Origin: Tanytarsus gracilentus | Lineage: Eukaryota > Arthropoda > Insecta > Diptera > Chironomidae | Direction: 5' to 3' | Length of the DNA stretch: 64,000 nt | Assembly: GCA_038502055.1 (NCBI GenBank) | Contig: JAXRKN010000045.1 | Span: forward strand, 8,049,501-8,113,500 | Notes under the pieces: model-generated | What the model saw: the letters and a program-made list of their open reading frames with translations, nothing else | Database searches by the model: none | Told to the model about the DNA's origin: nothing | Position numbers and translations under genes: made by a program | Shown here: in pieces, positions 24,213 to 36,700 of the stretch | Layout: every line of letters starts with the position of its first letter | How positions within the stretch are numbered: the first letter of the stretch is position 1

Positions 24213-26587
24213 TTTCTCTCTCTTCAACTTTCATTTCTCCGAATAAAATTTGTTTGGTTGTTACAAGCTTTTTTTTGCTTAATTTAAAATTTTCTCACTG
24301 ACTCACTTCAAGCGAAAAAAATAGATGAAAAATTTATTGTGTTCATTGTTTCTACGTTTAGTAATTTATATCTTTAAGAATTAATTCAACCATATCTCAC
24401 TCTCTTTCCGCTCTTGTATTCTCTACTACTGTATTGTCTCTTTTGTTATGTAAGCTAGTAATTCCGTTAAATGAGAGGAAGAAAAAAGAAATCCAAATGA
24501 TTGTATTCACCAAGCGAGAAAAATAATTAAGTAATTAGATAAAAAGCTGCTTTAAAACTTTAAGACGAAAGCTCAAGATTATGTGGACAGAGCTTTCACG
24601 TAATTTTTGCTAATTACGGAAATTAGTAAATTTTTCAATGATTTTGAAAAGCTTTCAACAACACACAAAAAATCCCTACTGCTACTTATAAAAAAGTAAA
24701 TTTAAAAATTTAAACATCTTAAATTACCATCAATGACACTTGAAAGCTTGTCCACAACAAGAATTGCATTTAATGTTTCCTAATCTCTCTTTAAATTCTC
24801 CTTTCATATAAAATGTGCCATTATTTTCAATCTTCTGTTTCTCTCATGTAGAGCAAGGAGTAATCTAATAGCAATTAAATTAATGTAGCATAAATAAAAT
24901 AAATCCTTTCACATATTTGTGCCTTTAACAAAAAAAGAGAAAATTCTTCTCTCTTTCTCTATGCCTTAAGCACTCTGAAGCACAATCCTTTTCAAATTTT
25001 CCTAAATGTACCTCTCTCGACAGAGCAAGAAATATTTTTTGTATATGTAAATTTATAGTCATACGAAAGGCCATAAAATGAAAAGAACAAAAATGAAAAT
25101 TTCATGTAATAAAAAATTAAAATAGAGAAAACTTAGTTAGTAGCAATTAAAATTGTGTATTGAAAGTAATTAAGAGAGCACACACACACAAAAAAAAATA
25201 TGTAGAGCAAGCAAGAAAATTGAATTATATTGATAATATTTTTTTTCTGCGTTACCTTATGCTGCGGAAAATATGTGAATAAATAAAAAATAAAAGAGTG
25301 ACACATTGACCAGTGAAAAAAAAAGATATTTTATATTTTCCATTAATTAAATCCCTTTGAGGATGATAAATAACAATTCGTTGCAATACACCCTCAATAT
25401 CAACTCAGTTAATCTCAGAGCATGCGAGAAAAAAGGAAAATTTATTTTGTGAATAAAGAGCGATAAATATTAAAAAAATTAAAAATAAATAAAACTCAGA
25501 TGCTTTTTTTATTCAGTCATAAATAAATGCTTACATAATAATTGAAGGAGATTAAGCAGGTCGGAACATTTATCACTTATAGCAGTCTGAAAGTGAGGTT
25601 TGTCTTCAAATAACTGTCTGCAGTAATTCCATAGTAAAACATTGTTGAAAAATTCTCTGAATTACACCACAAAAAAAATATAATTAAAAGATACAAAAAT
25701 TTTATGATAGCATAATCTAACTTTTTTACACCACGCAGCATTAAAGGTAGAAGATAATCCATGGAAATATTTGACAGTTTTCTCGGTATATTAGATAAGC
25801 ACAAAATTCCCAAATGAAATCACCATAAATTATTTTGCTGAGAAGAAATTTTTCCACCTCCGCACATTTTGCCGTAACTCGTCGACGTTCCCTAAAGAGC
25901 TTTAACAAATAATTGTAAATAAAAAATTAATATGAAAAGAGCTTTTTTTATTCCTTCGCAGCGAGTTTATTTTTTTTTGCTCAATTTACGTAAGCACAGG
26001 TAAGGACACTGAAAATTTATTACGATATTCGATAAAATTTCATCCCTCGACAGTTTTGTTTAACATCATCTGAAATGTAAATTGTTTTTTATGGAAACGC
26101 GTTTTCGGTGTAAATTTGTCAATTCAAGCTCTAAATTAAACAAAACCAATTGATTATTTTAAAATTCAGATTTTCTGTTTGGTAAAATTCAATTTATTTA
26201 ATTTTGTAATTATTGACATAATATTTTGCATTTTTAATTTTATTCAAATAGGTAAATTGAGTTTGTAATGAGTTTAAAGGGCGAACATTTAAATGGTGAA
26301 ATTATAAATTTTATAAAAATAAATAAAATATCTAAACTGAGTCGTCTGACAAGAAAAATTTGTTTCATATTGCAGTGTCTTATTAACTGCAATAATGTTC
26401 ATTTAAAAGTTACAAAACCATTAAATTCTATTTTGGTTTTAACTTTAACTTGATTTTAAATTCAACTAAATTTTCTTTTAATTTTTAAATAATTTAATGT
26501 CTTTCAAAGAACTTTAAAATACCAAATTTAAAGCATTTTGGCTGTTTTTAATACTTTTAAAATTTCAAATGTCTTCAAAGTAAAGTT
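24213..26587. other. Papilin 3' UTR and convergent intergenic region
   Basis: AT-rich sequence between the papilin stop (plus) and the stop of the unrecognised gene (minus). It contains several AATAAA/TTTATT signals on both strands, including TTTATT at 26193-26198 that could serve the minus-strand gene. Small open frames (24101-24301, 25577-25813, 26268-26453) have no support. No repeat or RNA gene was recognised. Confidence 0.5.
24242..24247 (+). terminator. First candidate papilin polyadenylation signal
   Basis: The canonical AATAAA lies 30 nt after the papilin stop. Further copies follow, for example around 24893, so the true 3' end could be short or several hundred bases longer. No cleavage site can be fixed from sequence. 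Confidence 0.4.
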
Positions 26588-28125
26588 TTAGAAAATATTT
26601 TGCGACGCTTGAGAGCAGCAAAAAATTTGACGAAACTTATCGAGTAACGTTTCGTTGGTCCGCTGCGGAAGCTCGAGATTCAATTGAGAATCATAATCGT
26701 CTTCATCCTCATCCGATGACTTGTCGCCATCATTTCCATCTGACTCCGACTCAATAATGGTCATTTCCTGTATACTAAATGTGTCGACGTCCCTCAATTG
26801 TTGATGTCGTTTTCGGCTCATTCGTGACTTTTTGAACTTTTTGTGAGCCGGAAAAAATTTTGCCACTTCCTCGTCATCGCTAAATTCGTATATTGAAAAA
26901 TAAATTTTATTTTTTTCACGCTCGAATGAAGTCGTCAACATCGAAGTGGGAAATTCGTACCTGTTATCACTTTTATACTCCACCAGAGGCTGATTCTCAA
27001 TATTGCTACTACGCGGGAACGGCAGTCTTTCGATTGAAATTAAGTTCGTTAAAGATTTCTTCGAGTCCTACACACACACAACAGTTATATGGATGACGAA
27101 GGAGGCATTGAAGATGGCAGGTCGATATTGTGTGGATGATGGATCGATTTGAGAGTTTTGTGATTGATATCGATGACGATGGAAGAGAAGAAAAGAACAC
27201 TCATAATGAGAATAATGGCAACACAAAAATAATACAAGATTGAGAGTCAACAAGTTTATTGCTGTCAGCTATTTTCGTGTGTTCGGGAAGTTTTTCTATT
27301 TTGATATACTTCAAGTGATTTTAGTTGGGCGGAAAAGAAGTAAAAGAGATTGATTGTGATTTACTTTCTAGGAGTCGACACTTGTACTTTGCCAAAATTA
27401 AGTTTTATTATTTTTTAAGAAATTTTATACGAAAAATTGTCGATTTTTAATAATTTATAAAAAAATCGTCCACCCCTAGAGTTTATTTCACAAAAATTCT
27501 CAATGACCGAAAAGTTTCACAGATATGCTAATGAAATTGCTAATAAAAGCAGAATCACTTCAGAAAATATCAAACTCCGATCATGAAGAATAGTCGAGTG
27601 ATGGAAAAATATGTCACTTGTGGATGACATTCATATCGAAGTTGGTGAGAGAAAAAAGGAAAAGGGAAAAACTTACAGCATCATTTTCCAATTGATTAAA
27701 CTTTTCGTTGTGCAAAAAATTCTTTTTGGCTCGTTCAACTTTCTGCTCGAGTTTCCTATGAAGGCTTTTGCATGTGTTAATGTTCGAGAGCTTCTTGTTG
27801 TGCTCATTAAGATGATGAGATTTACTTTGATCAATTAGCACTTGTGTTGTGGTAGTGGGATTAATTTGTGCGGGGTTTCTAAATGCAACATTGTCAATAT
27901 TGCCGTTTAACTTCATCGACTTTTTCATGTGTTTCACATCCAAAATTTCCTCCTCATTCGATGTCGAACTTTCACCAAGGTTAATGTTGCTCGAACAATT
28001 TTGATAATTTTGCTGTAAACAAAATTTTCAATTCCATATTTTACGTCGTGGATGAATTTTCTAATTTTTCTCACCATAAAGTTCACAACTCTATCGCCGC
28101 TATCAAACCCGCTGTCCTCCATCAC
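26588..28125 (-). CDS. Unrecognised three-exon gene, 288-residue charged protein
   Basis: Exons on the minus strand: 28125-28075, 28012-27677 and 27067-26588. Acceptors tttgtttacag and tgtgtgtgtag, and donors gtgaga and gtaagt, support the model; all three exons join in phase 0 (867 nt with TAA). The start is the first of two adjacent ATGs, with an in-frame TAA four bases upstream of it. The protein starts MMEDSGFDSGDRV. Its middle is rich in Asn, Lys and Ser, with a charged, possibly helical stretch (residues about 95-129). Later come a basic cluster KKFKKSRMSRKRH (about 205-217) that could be a nuclear signal, an acidic Ser/Asp/Glu tract (about 236-255) and a C-terminal FRQIFCC. No signal peptide or membrane segment is seen. 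I do not recognise the family and assign no function. Confidence 0.7.
27368..27479. mobile_element. Second member of the short GTCCACCCCT inverted-repeat family
   Basis: The left end CTAGGAGTCGACACTTG (27368-27384) pairs imperfectly with the right end CGTCCACCCCTAG (near 27467-27479), with an AT-rich centre containing internal inverted stretches. It lies in intron 2 of the unrecognised minus-strand gene. The ends resemble those at 57956-58058. Confidence 0.4.
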
Positions 28126-28445
28126 TTAAACCCTCAATTAACGCTAAAATTTACAGTTTCTAAACCCTTTAAACCTGTTAATTTAGTCAAAATTCACGAC
28201 TACAGAGAATTTACAGCTTATCACTTTTCGCCATGATTATCGATTTTTTCTTCCAAAGGAAATTTTTCCTCTCTCGGAATTTATGTTTTCTCATTTTCCA
28301 CACGCTCTCGAGAGAGAAATTTTTCCTCTCCCACTTTTCTTTTGTAGACTTCCAATAAAAAAACACTCAAGCATGTTCACATCAAAAATAAATTTCGAAT
28401 TTATTGTCACACGAAAAAAAAAACAAAAATAAATAATTAAATTAT
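28126..28445. other. Short gap between the unrecognised gene and the dynein stop
   Basis: 320 bp between two minus-strand genes. It must contain the dynein 3' UTR end and the promoter and 5' UTR of the small gene. Runs of CTCTC and TTTTCCTCTC occur near 28270-28340. No other feature was recognised. Confidence 0.5.
28400..28405 (-). terminator. Candidate polyadenylation signal of the dynein gene
   Basis: AATAAA on the minus strand about 40 nt after the dynein stop codon, which is the expected spacing for a short 3' UTR. It also keeps the transcript clear of the neighbouring gene's start at 28125. Confidence 0.5.
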
Positions 28446-31400
28446 TTAGTCATCGTTGAGGGTTAGGCAAACACCCTCCAGAACCCATCGATTCGGATGA
28501 ACATTCGTTGGTAAATCAGCTTCAAACACCAAACCAACTCCCATTGCACTTCGACGCTTTGATGTTGTGTAAACGGGTGTGCGGAAAGTGTTCTGTTAAA
28601 AATATTAAAATATAAAAATTTCATCGCCGCAAAATAATTTAACACAAAAAAGTGTGTGGATTATTTACTCCTCCTCCCTCTCTAACTCTTTCTTGTACAT
28701 CATCTCGTGTATTTCTTTCTGATAACGTAAACAAAAATAAATCGTGTTTGGAGAAGGGCACACACGCAAAAAAAAGAGGGATGCTCGAGAAAGCGAAAAT
28801 ACATTGACGACGTTGATATCAGATGTGATTGGAATCAGATGGTAAAATAGCATGATGGGTGTGTGTGTATGTAAAGGGGTGAAGAGATAAAGCATGAGAA
28901 TCTCTGCTAAAAGCCTTCTGCATTTCTATTCTATCGATTGAGGGAAAATACACATTTTCTCATGTTTCGAAAAAGGCAAGAGCGAGAGCGATGAGGCAGA
29001 AATGGGTAAATACGATGTATCAGAAAGAGTTTGTGTGTTTTGAGGGAGGCGACGAAGGAGGAGGGTATTGATGAGGTCATTTAAAGCATGTGATGGAATG
29101 TGATGATGCATATAGACACGCAGACATAAACTCGGAACAAGAGAAAGAGAAAATATTGAATTGTTATCATCAACAACATACTTGTAATTTGAGTCGATGA
29201 GCTTCAATCGGTTGAATTGATAATATCGGGAGTGGCTCAACAATCACTTTTGGAAATGATCTTTCTAGGCATCGATTATCGATACGTGCACCCTCCAAAA
29301 AAAGTCCGTGTACGTAGCAACCCTGAAAAGAGTTTGAAAAGTTATTTAAATTCAGAGAGGAAAATTTAATTTTATCGCCAGATTAACGAAAGCTTTTTTG
29401 CTTCCATTTCATTGACAAATCCTTTCAATTATCTTTCGCTGTACGTTCATGATAATCGCATTCAAATGGATTCTCGAATGCTGCGGAATATTATCGAGTC
29501 GCAAATTTAATCGTTAATGATAAAATGATTGAAAAAATGCGATGTTAAAAGCCTTAAAAAGTGAGAATTGTGAGTTAACTCACATGTAATTAATTAATTA
29601 ATATTTAATCAAATATTTTTAAAAAATTGTGACATGCCTCACACACAATCCCCACTGAAAATCCAATCGAAATCCAAAAGAATTTAAACTTGTCTCTCAT
29701 TTCAATTAGGAATAAAAAAATGTACAAATTAAACTCATTTTTTAACATACCGACTCGGGTCGCTCCTCGACATCATCGGGATCATTATAGTCCGTGACAA
29801 TGGTAAAGAGCGTCGATCGATCCAATGGCCAATTATTTTTACGGCATGCGATTTGCACGAGCGCGGTGAGGAAACTTTCGGGCACATGCAGTCCCGAGAG
29901 CCACATAACAAGCGGCTCTCCCGACGATGACCAGTACTTATATTGATTGCAGCGACGATTTAAATGCTCCATCCAACTCGAGAGCGATTTGCACGTATCC
30001 GGTGCGAGTTTGCGCCAATCGTCGGGAATTTGATTGTTGAAGAGCGACAATGCGATTCCATCTAAAACCACATCCATTCCAATCTCACCGGCGAGTGCCT
30101 TCCTCAATAAACTCAATGTCGAGTGCATTCGCGCAACGAGTCGATTAAAGCGTTCGAGCTCTTGCAAGAGGACAATTAATGTTGGCGTTATGTTCATCGC
30201 GAAGGACTTTTTAATTCGCCAAATTTCAAATGGACGCGGAAGCTTTTTCAGTACATCGTCCGCAACGCTGTCAATGAATTGATCGCGAGTTGTGCCGCCA
30301 GACGTTTGTCCTGTTTTTTAAAAAGAATGAATGAAGCGAACAGTGAGCGAATGAATTGGACAATTAAAATCATTTTTTTTTCGTGCAAGTCTATGTCTAT
30401 GGTGAAATTTGTTTAATCTCGCATGAAACTAGTGTGACGAGAGATTTTCGCAATTAAATTTTAATTAAAATGTTTTGTGAATATTTTTTGACAATTAAAA
30501 TAAATAAAATAATTTTTTTAGTGCTCAACAAAAAGTAATTAAATAATTTTCATTTGAGAGAATTTAAGTGCAAAATCCACAAAATCCATATGAACAAAAA
30601 AGTTTTTTCATCAATACACGCATCAATAAGTGCACTAACGAGAGTTAGTTTGTGAAGCTACTAAAAAATGAGTTTTTCGAAATCATCGACAACGAAACCT
30701 ACCCGAATCAATCCATTTTCCAACTGTGTTTGCATTTCCAAATGGAATTTTTATGAACGCACAAAAAAAATTTAATGAAAATAGTTCAGAATTCATTTTT
30801 TACTGTGGCTTTTCTGTAGCCTCAAACTAGATTTAATAACATGAAGGACTAATAACTCCATCGAGGACTGATAGTAACCCTGAGGATTTTTATTCATTCC
30901 ACATTTTGACTGAGAAAATTTTGTTTTATTAAAGTGAGATTAAACTTGTTTAAAAATATAAAAATAAGAAATTTTTAACATTTTTTCATGTTGCAACATG
31001 TTGTGTCCATAAGTGGGATTTTACCATGAGATAAAACTGTTCGATGAAAATATTTCATATTTAGGATTATTTCAAAAATATTTCGATGCATTTATAAAAG
31101 TAGAAAACTTTTGATGAGCTTACTCCAACGTGAGCTCCACGAAATTTGAAGCCATTTTAATTAATATATTTAAAAAGTTTAAAGTTATACCTTGCATATT
31201 TACATTATTTAATTAGTAGTAATTACTCGGAGGTGAGCGGAATTTTGTAACGGAAAAGTTTTAGAGAATTAATTTTTTGAGAGCAAATTTTCATCGTTAT
31301 TAACATCAAAAATAAAATTACTCGTTATTAAGCTGAAAAGTGCAAATTGAAAGAGGAAGTTTTAGTTGAGTGCATTAAAAATATGTTGAGTGTTAAAATA

Positions 31401-33735
31401 AAAATTTTTGGTTGCATTTTAAATGTTTTCAACCTTAAAATAAATTTTTATTTTGAAAATTTTTACCTTCATAAGCATTTTAAATGTGAAACCCCCTTTG
31501 GCTGATATGGAAAGCCCTTTTTTTGGCAAACAAAACAAACAATGTACAAACTCACCGGTCTGCGGCTGCAATTCGATTAAATGGCTCCATATTTCTCGTG
31601 TCGTTTGACTATAATAGTTAATTTCAGCGTTCGGATGCAAACCAAAAACTTCCGGTGTATTTGTCAGCGGTAGAGAATCAGTCGAAGCTATTTTTCCGTA
31701 GAGAGAAAAAGGTTAAAAATGTTATCAGAAGTTTGATGATAAAAAAAAGTTGTCATAGAGGCACAACCGAAAAAAAACAATGAATGGCGAGTGAAGTGAT
31801 GTGAAATCAAATTTATTTATTTTGCTGTGGCTGATGTTGAACATCGTTGATGATCATCATGGGACAAAATTTGTCGAAACTAGTCGAAAAGAGAGAGCCA
31901 ATCTCTTCGTCCGCATATTTCATATCGTGTATTGCATACTAAACACTGCGACAGCATAAAAAACTCACCAATAAAGTCTTCGCGTGTATCGGCCACAGCT
32001 GGAATTTTGTAGTCAACATTGTCGTCATGATAAAAATGAAAGGGTTGAAATGTGTCAAATAGAAATTCGCCCATATATTCATCCATGTAAACACGTACGA
32101 TACGTCGATCGAAATCATCAATTACTCTTCCGCCATACATGACCTTTTTCATTTCGAAGATAGAGAGAGAGAGAAAAACTTAGAGTTAGCATATGCGAAA
32201 TGAAAATATGTTTAAAAATTATTTGAGCCGAAAATGAACTTTGATTTTTCTCATTCAACCTTATTTTTGGGAAGGCATAGATGGACGAGTTTTTATTAAT
32301 ATCTAGTCAAAGGTCAATTTCAATAAATGTAAATCAATCCTTAAAAGCTCTTAAAAGTGAATTTTGAAAAGTCAAAAAAATATTTAAAAAAATATGCATA
32401 AAATTTCACAACCTCAATTTTAACTTTTAGGATTCGAACCTTTTAAATATTTTTTTGTACAATAATTTTTAGTAATTTTCCTAATTTGTCAGCCAGCAGA
32501 GCTCAAATCGTTTGTATGCATTAATTTTTTTCTCTCAATTTATCAGCAAAATTTAAATCGCATTTAATTTCTTAGAAAAATAATTTAACCTCGAAAAATC
32601 TTTTTTATTCACAAATCACAAAAGACTCTATTTACTCCAAAGAAATAAACCTAAGATTACACAACCCACAAATTCCTCTTACATGACCTTAAAAAAAGGT
32701 GAATTGAATATTTCTTCCTTCCTTTTCATCTCTAAACCCCCTCACTCACCTCTCCGATCAAGTACTTTAAGCTATTCCATGGCATTCGAGCACTTCGCTC
32801 TAGATAAGTTTGCACAATTTCGATGCAAACATTAAAGTCAGATTCATTAAAATCGTAGGAGATGTTGAAACCCAACTTTCCATATTTACGACGCTCGAGG
32901 ACGACAGCGTGGAAGAATGCGAGCACATAGACGATTGGCTTGAATGCCACATGCTGACTCGATTGCAGCATTTCCGATTGCATTTTGAAAAATGTCGAAC
33001 GCAAATTCAATTTGAGACCGTTGGGCGGTTCCGTTACGACCTTCAGTGACTTCTGCAAGATGCCTATGGGAAAAGTTGGCGACGGATCGGTTGTTATCCA
33101 CAATCGGAAATTCTTGTGTGGCGATTCGAGTTTTTCAAGTGAATTTTCAATATCTTTCATGAATCGTATGAGAAGATGACCATTCTGTAGCATGAGCCAA
33201 TGACCATCACGAAGTGCATTTTCAAAGAGTCGCCATGCAGCTGCCTCTTGTCCCTGGCCAAGTGAAATGTATGTAAAGTTTTCAGCTAGCATGCGATGCT
33301 TTTCAGCAAGTTTCATGAGATCTCCCGTGGGATCGGAGCCAGGCGACAGCACAAATACCACAGGAAGTTCCGGACTTGTCTGCTCGTAAATTTGCTGGAA
33401 ATTAATCACCGGCGGTGTCACAAACTCTTCACCCATAATCTCAATCACATACAAATTGATTGCACAATAGACACGATCTGTACGGAAGCATCGAAGAAGA
33501 ATCATTCGTTGGAAGGATGTCATGCTTGCTGTAAAATTTCCGGGACAATCAACCACCTCTGGCGTTTCCAAATCATACCAGTCACGCCACTCGGCTAGAT
33601 GAGTTGAAAAATGTTCGGGTATTGCACCGAAAATGTCTTCAAAGTCGATTGACAAGCGGATTAAGTCTTCCCATCCCTTCTCTGACATCCATTTTGCAGG
33701 ACATGCATCTTCCGACTTCTCCAGTGTCATTGATC
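28446..33735 (-). CDS. DNAH10: DNAH10 AAA6 and C-terminal cap, exons 33735 to 28446
   Basis: AAA6 lies in exon 33735-32750 (VVFVLSPGSDPTGDLMKLAEK, GHWLMLQNGHLL, FRLWITTDPSPTFPIGILQ, KVVTEPPNGLKLNLRST). The last five exons carry the C-terminal domain: VMYGGRVIDDFDRR, TPEVFGLHPNAEINYYSQ, LQELERFNRL, MWLSGLHVPESFLTALVQ, RPESGCYVHGLFLEGA, PIEAHRLKLQNTFRTPVYTT, RWVLEGVCLTLNDD and stop at 28448-28446. The ending matches the normal length of axonemal dyneins, so the 3' end is complete. Confidence 0.95.
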
Positions 33736-36700
33736 CTAATGGAAGGAATAAAAACCATAAGAAATATTTAAAAAACAAAAACTAACCTTTAATAAAGAAA
33801 TCCAATTCTTTTTGTGAGAGCTTTCCCTCGCTCTGCTGCAATTTGGTAGCGATTTGGAAGGAATAAAGAAGCTTATGCTTCTCAAAGGTGCCGGTACATC
33901 CGTAATCGTAAACACTCTTCGTCAATGTCTTGAGGATATTTGTCAATCGCTTATAAAGGATAATGTCGGGATCTGCACGTCTCAGTGAACCAATGAAGAC
34001 GCCGAGATATGCGCCAAGTGAATATTGATACATTGCATTAACAATCGCCATGTCGGCGAGAACAAAGAAGAGATGTGCACCGCGTTGAGCGACAGAACGA
34101 TATAAGTTTCTTGCATCATCAATATCCGTTGCCGTTGCAATTGCCAACTCCAATTTATTGGTAACTTCCGAAGCTTTCTCTTTGGTATTTTCGAGCGTCA
34201 GAATGAGCTCTTCATTATCCAACATATTTCCACTCGAATTTGCCAATTCGCGCAGCAATGAATCTTCGAGTGTCGATAGTAAAATTTTATTCATGCTCGT
34301 CTCCTCAATCAACATCTCTCGCTGTTCCTCGAGATCGGCACGCTCGACTTTCACAACTTCCGCTAGCAATTGATTTTCGAGGCCATCAATTGTGATTGCA
34401 TAATTTATTACGAGAGCTTTTGCAAAGATTGACGGATCGAGTGTGGGATTCGAGAGTTTTGTGGTGAGATACATACGGAAATCGTCATCGACATCAATCT
34501 CCTTGTCACCGAGCATCACATACGCTTGACCCGTTCGGATGTAGAAATTTTTTTCGAGCAAATTTCCAACGACGGGATCAATGTAGTCCTCGACATCCTG
34601 AAATAGAATTGGCGTGCCATATTTCACGGCCATCTCTAAGTGCTTGAGAAAATCTTGATCGTTAAAGGAGAGAACTTTTAGATTATTATGAGCCTCACGA
34701 CGTCTAATCCATGTTAATGCCTGCTGCTGTGGATCAATGCAAAGTGGAAAGCGAGACGCTCTCGTTGTTAAAATTCCATTTTGAACGGACAAATCGTCTG
34801 AGGGCAGACCTTCCGATGACCAAGTACTAATTTCGACGTCATCCGTTAGATTACGATCAATCTGATATGGCAGTGTTAGCGGAATGTCACGTCTTACAAT
34901 GTCGTTGAGCCAATCATCGAAAATCATTGTCTTACGGAAATCCCATGAAAATGCGCCAGCATAGGCCATAAAGGCGGCGGATAGTAAACAAGTTCCAATC
35001 ATATTTTCCTTGTCAACGGCAAGCTGTTTCAACATCTCCTGCCATCGTAGTTTCTCCGAGAATAAGCCCTTAAATAGCTTATCGGCCGCATTCAGTCGCT
35101 TCTCCGAGATGGCCAATTCATCACGATACTTTTGACGCAGTAACAGCGACTGCTCATATTTCTTATTCAACTCCTCGAGCTCCTTTTCAAGGTTCTCCAC
35201 TTCAAGTTTAAGAAACTCGAGGACTTTTGTTTTCTGTTCCAAATCATTTTGCAGGAACTCGACGCGCTCTTGCTTTGGCTTCACTTCACGATAAGTGTCG
35301 CAATATCGCAAAACTGCTCTCACAAACTTCAACAATCCGAAGCCGGCTCTTGAAATCGCTTTCATTTCATCCATTTTAGAAGATTTCTAGAAAACGTTTT
35401 GGTGAGAGAGAGAGACGGAAATAATTAGTTTTGTTGAAATGTGCGGATATAAAATGCTATGGTGGAAGTACACTGTGGTTGTTGTGTGGCATGGTAAAGT
35501 ATGCAGCAGTGCATAATATTCCATGCAGCAGTGACTTTTTAATTGCATCAATTATGAGAGGCAAGAGTCAAAACCTTTGCCAGATGAACTTTTTGGAATT
35601 ATTTAACCGTTTCAATTAAAAAATATTATTGCATAACTTTAAGGTGAATTTTAATTTTTAAATTATTGCATAGCTTTAAGGAGAAAATATTTACCTTCAT
35701 GTGAGCTCGACAACTCGTCACTTGTTTAACTGTAATTAAATCGCAATTCATTTCTTGCAGACTCTTCAGGAAATTTGTTTCCGCCAGCATTCCCTTTGCC
35801 GTCTTCCATGAGATATCCTTATAGCCTTTGAGAATCGAAACACATTCGCAAATTATCTGCACCGCCTCTGGTGGATTCGCAAAGCTTCGAATTTCCGTTA
35901 TATCTTTTTTCGAGAGCGTATCTAACGCCAGTCGAGCGTTCTCCAAGTCGGGCATGGCTTGACGCAGTGCTTCTTCTGCTTCCGCCTGCTCCACCGTAAT
36001 TTGTTTGCGGTTCTGTTCCACTTCTGTTGACTTCTCCATCGCTTCCTTCTTCTTTTTCATACCCTTTTCCGTTGCTGAGCGTTAAAAGAGAGGAAAGAGA
36101 AAATTGTTAAAGTTCAACTTTAATTGAATCATGTGAGTTTGAATTTTCCGTCACAAATTTAATTGAATTACAAAAACATACATGACTCAATATGGGCCAC
36201 AACTTCGTCACAATTGCGAGCCGCATTTGTCGCAGCGACTTTTGTCTTCTCCACTTCGACGCGCAGTATGTCTATTTGCGCTGCTGCATCGTCAATCTTT
36301 CCGATGCCATCGGAATAGCGAGCAATTTGATTTGTGATAAATGAGCTCTTCTCGTCCAATAGACGGACGTATGTGGTCACATAATCGAGATAGTGCTTGG
36401 GTGTAATATAATTGCGACGTCGTAATATGGTCAGGAATTCTTGTGTGTAGTGTGTGAGTGACTCGTGCACGTGTACGACATGATCATTAATCTCGTCTTT
36501 ATAAGTGTCGGGAATTTTTCGATTTTCCGCAATGTAGCCTTTGGCGACAGATCGAAGTGCCTGCTTTGGCCATGGAAAGATCCAATTGATTGTCGTATTG
36601 CCAACAAGCCCCGGGAAGCTGCGACAATAATTTCGCAATGAGTCACCCGAAGGCGACATACTGAGAACGACATGCAAATTTTCAGCGCATTTGTCAACGT

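Noticed and set aside
32425..32450. A tRNA T-loop-like GGTTCGAATCC on the minus strand
   Set aside because: The flanking bases do not extend the stem and no anticodon arm or acceptor stem could be drawn around it.
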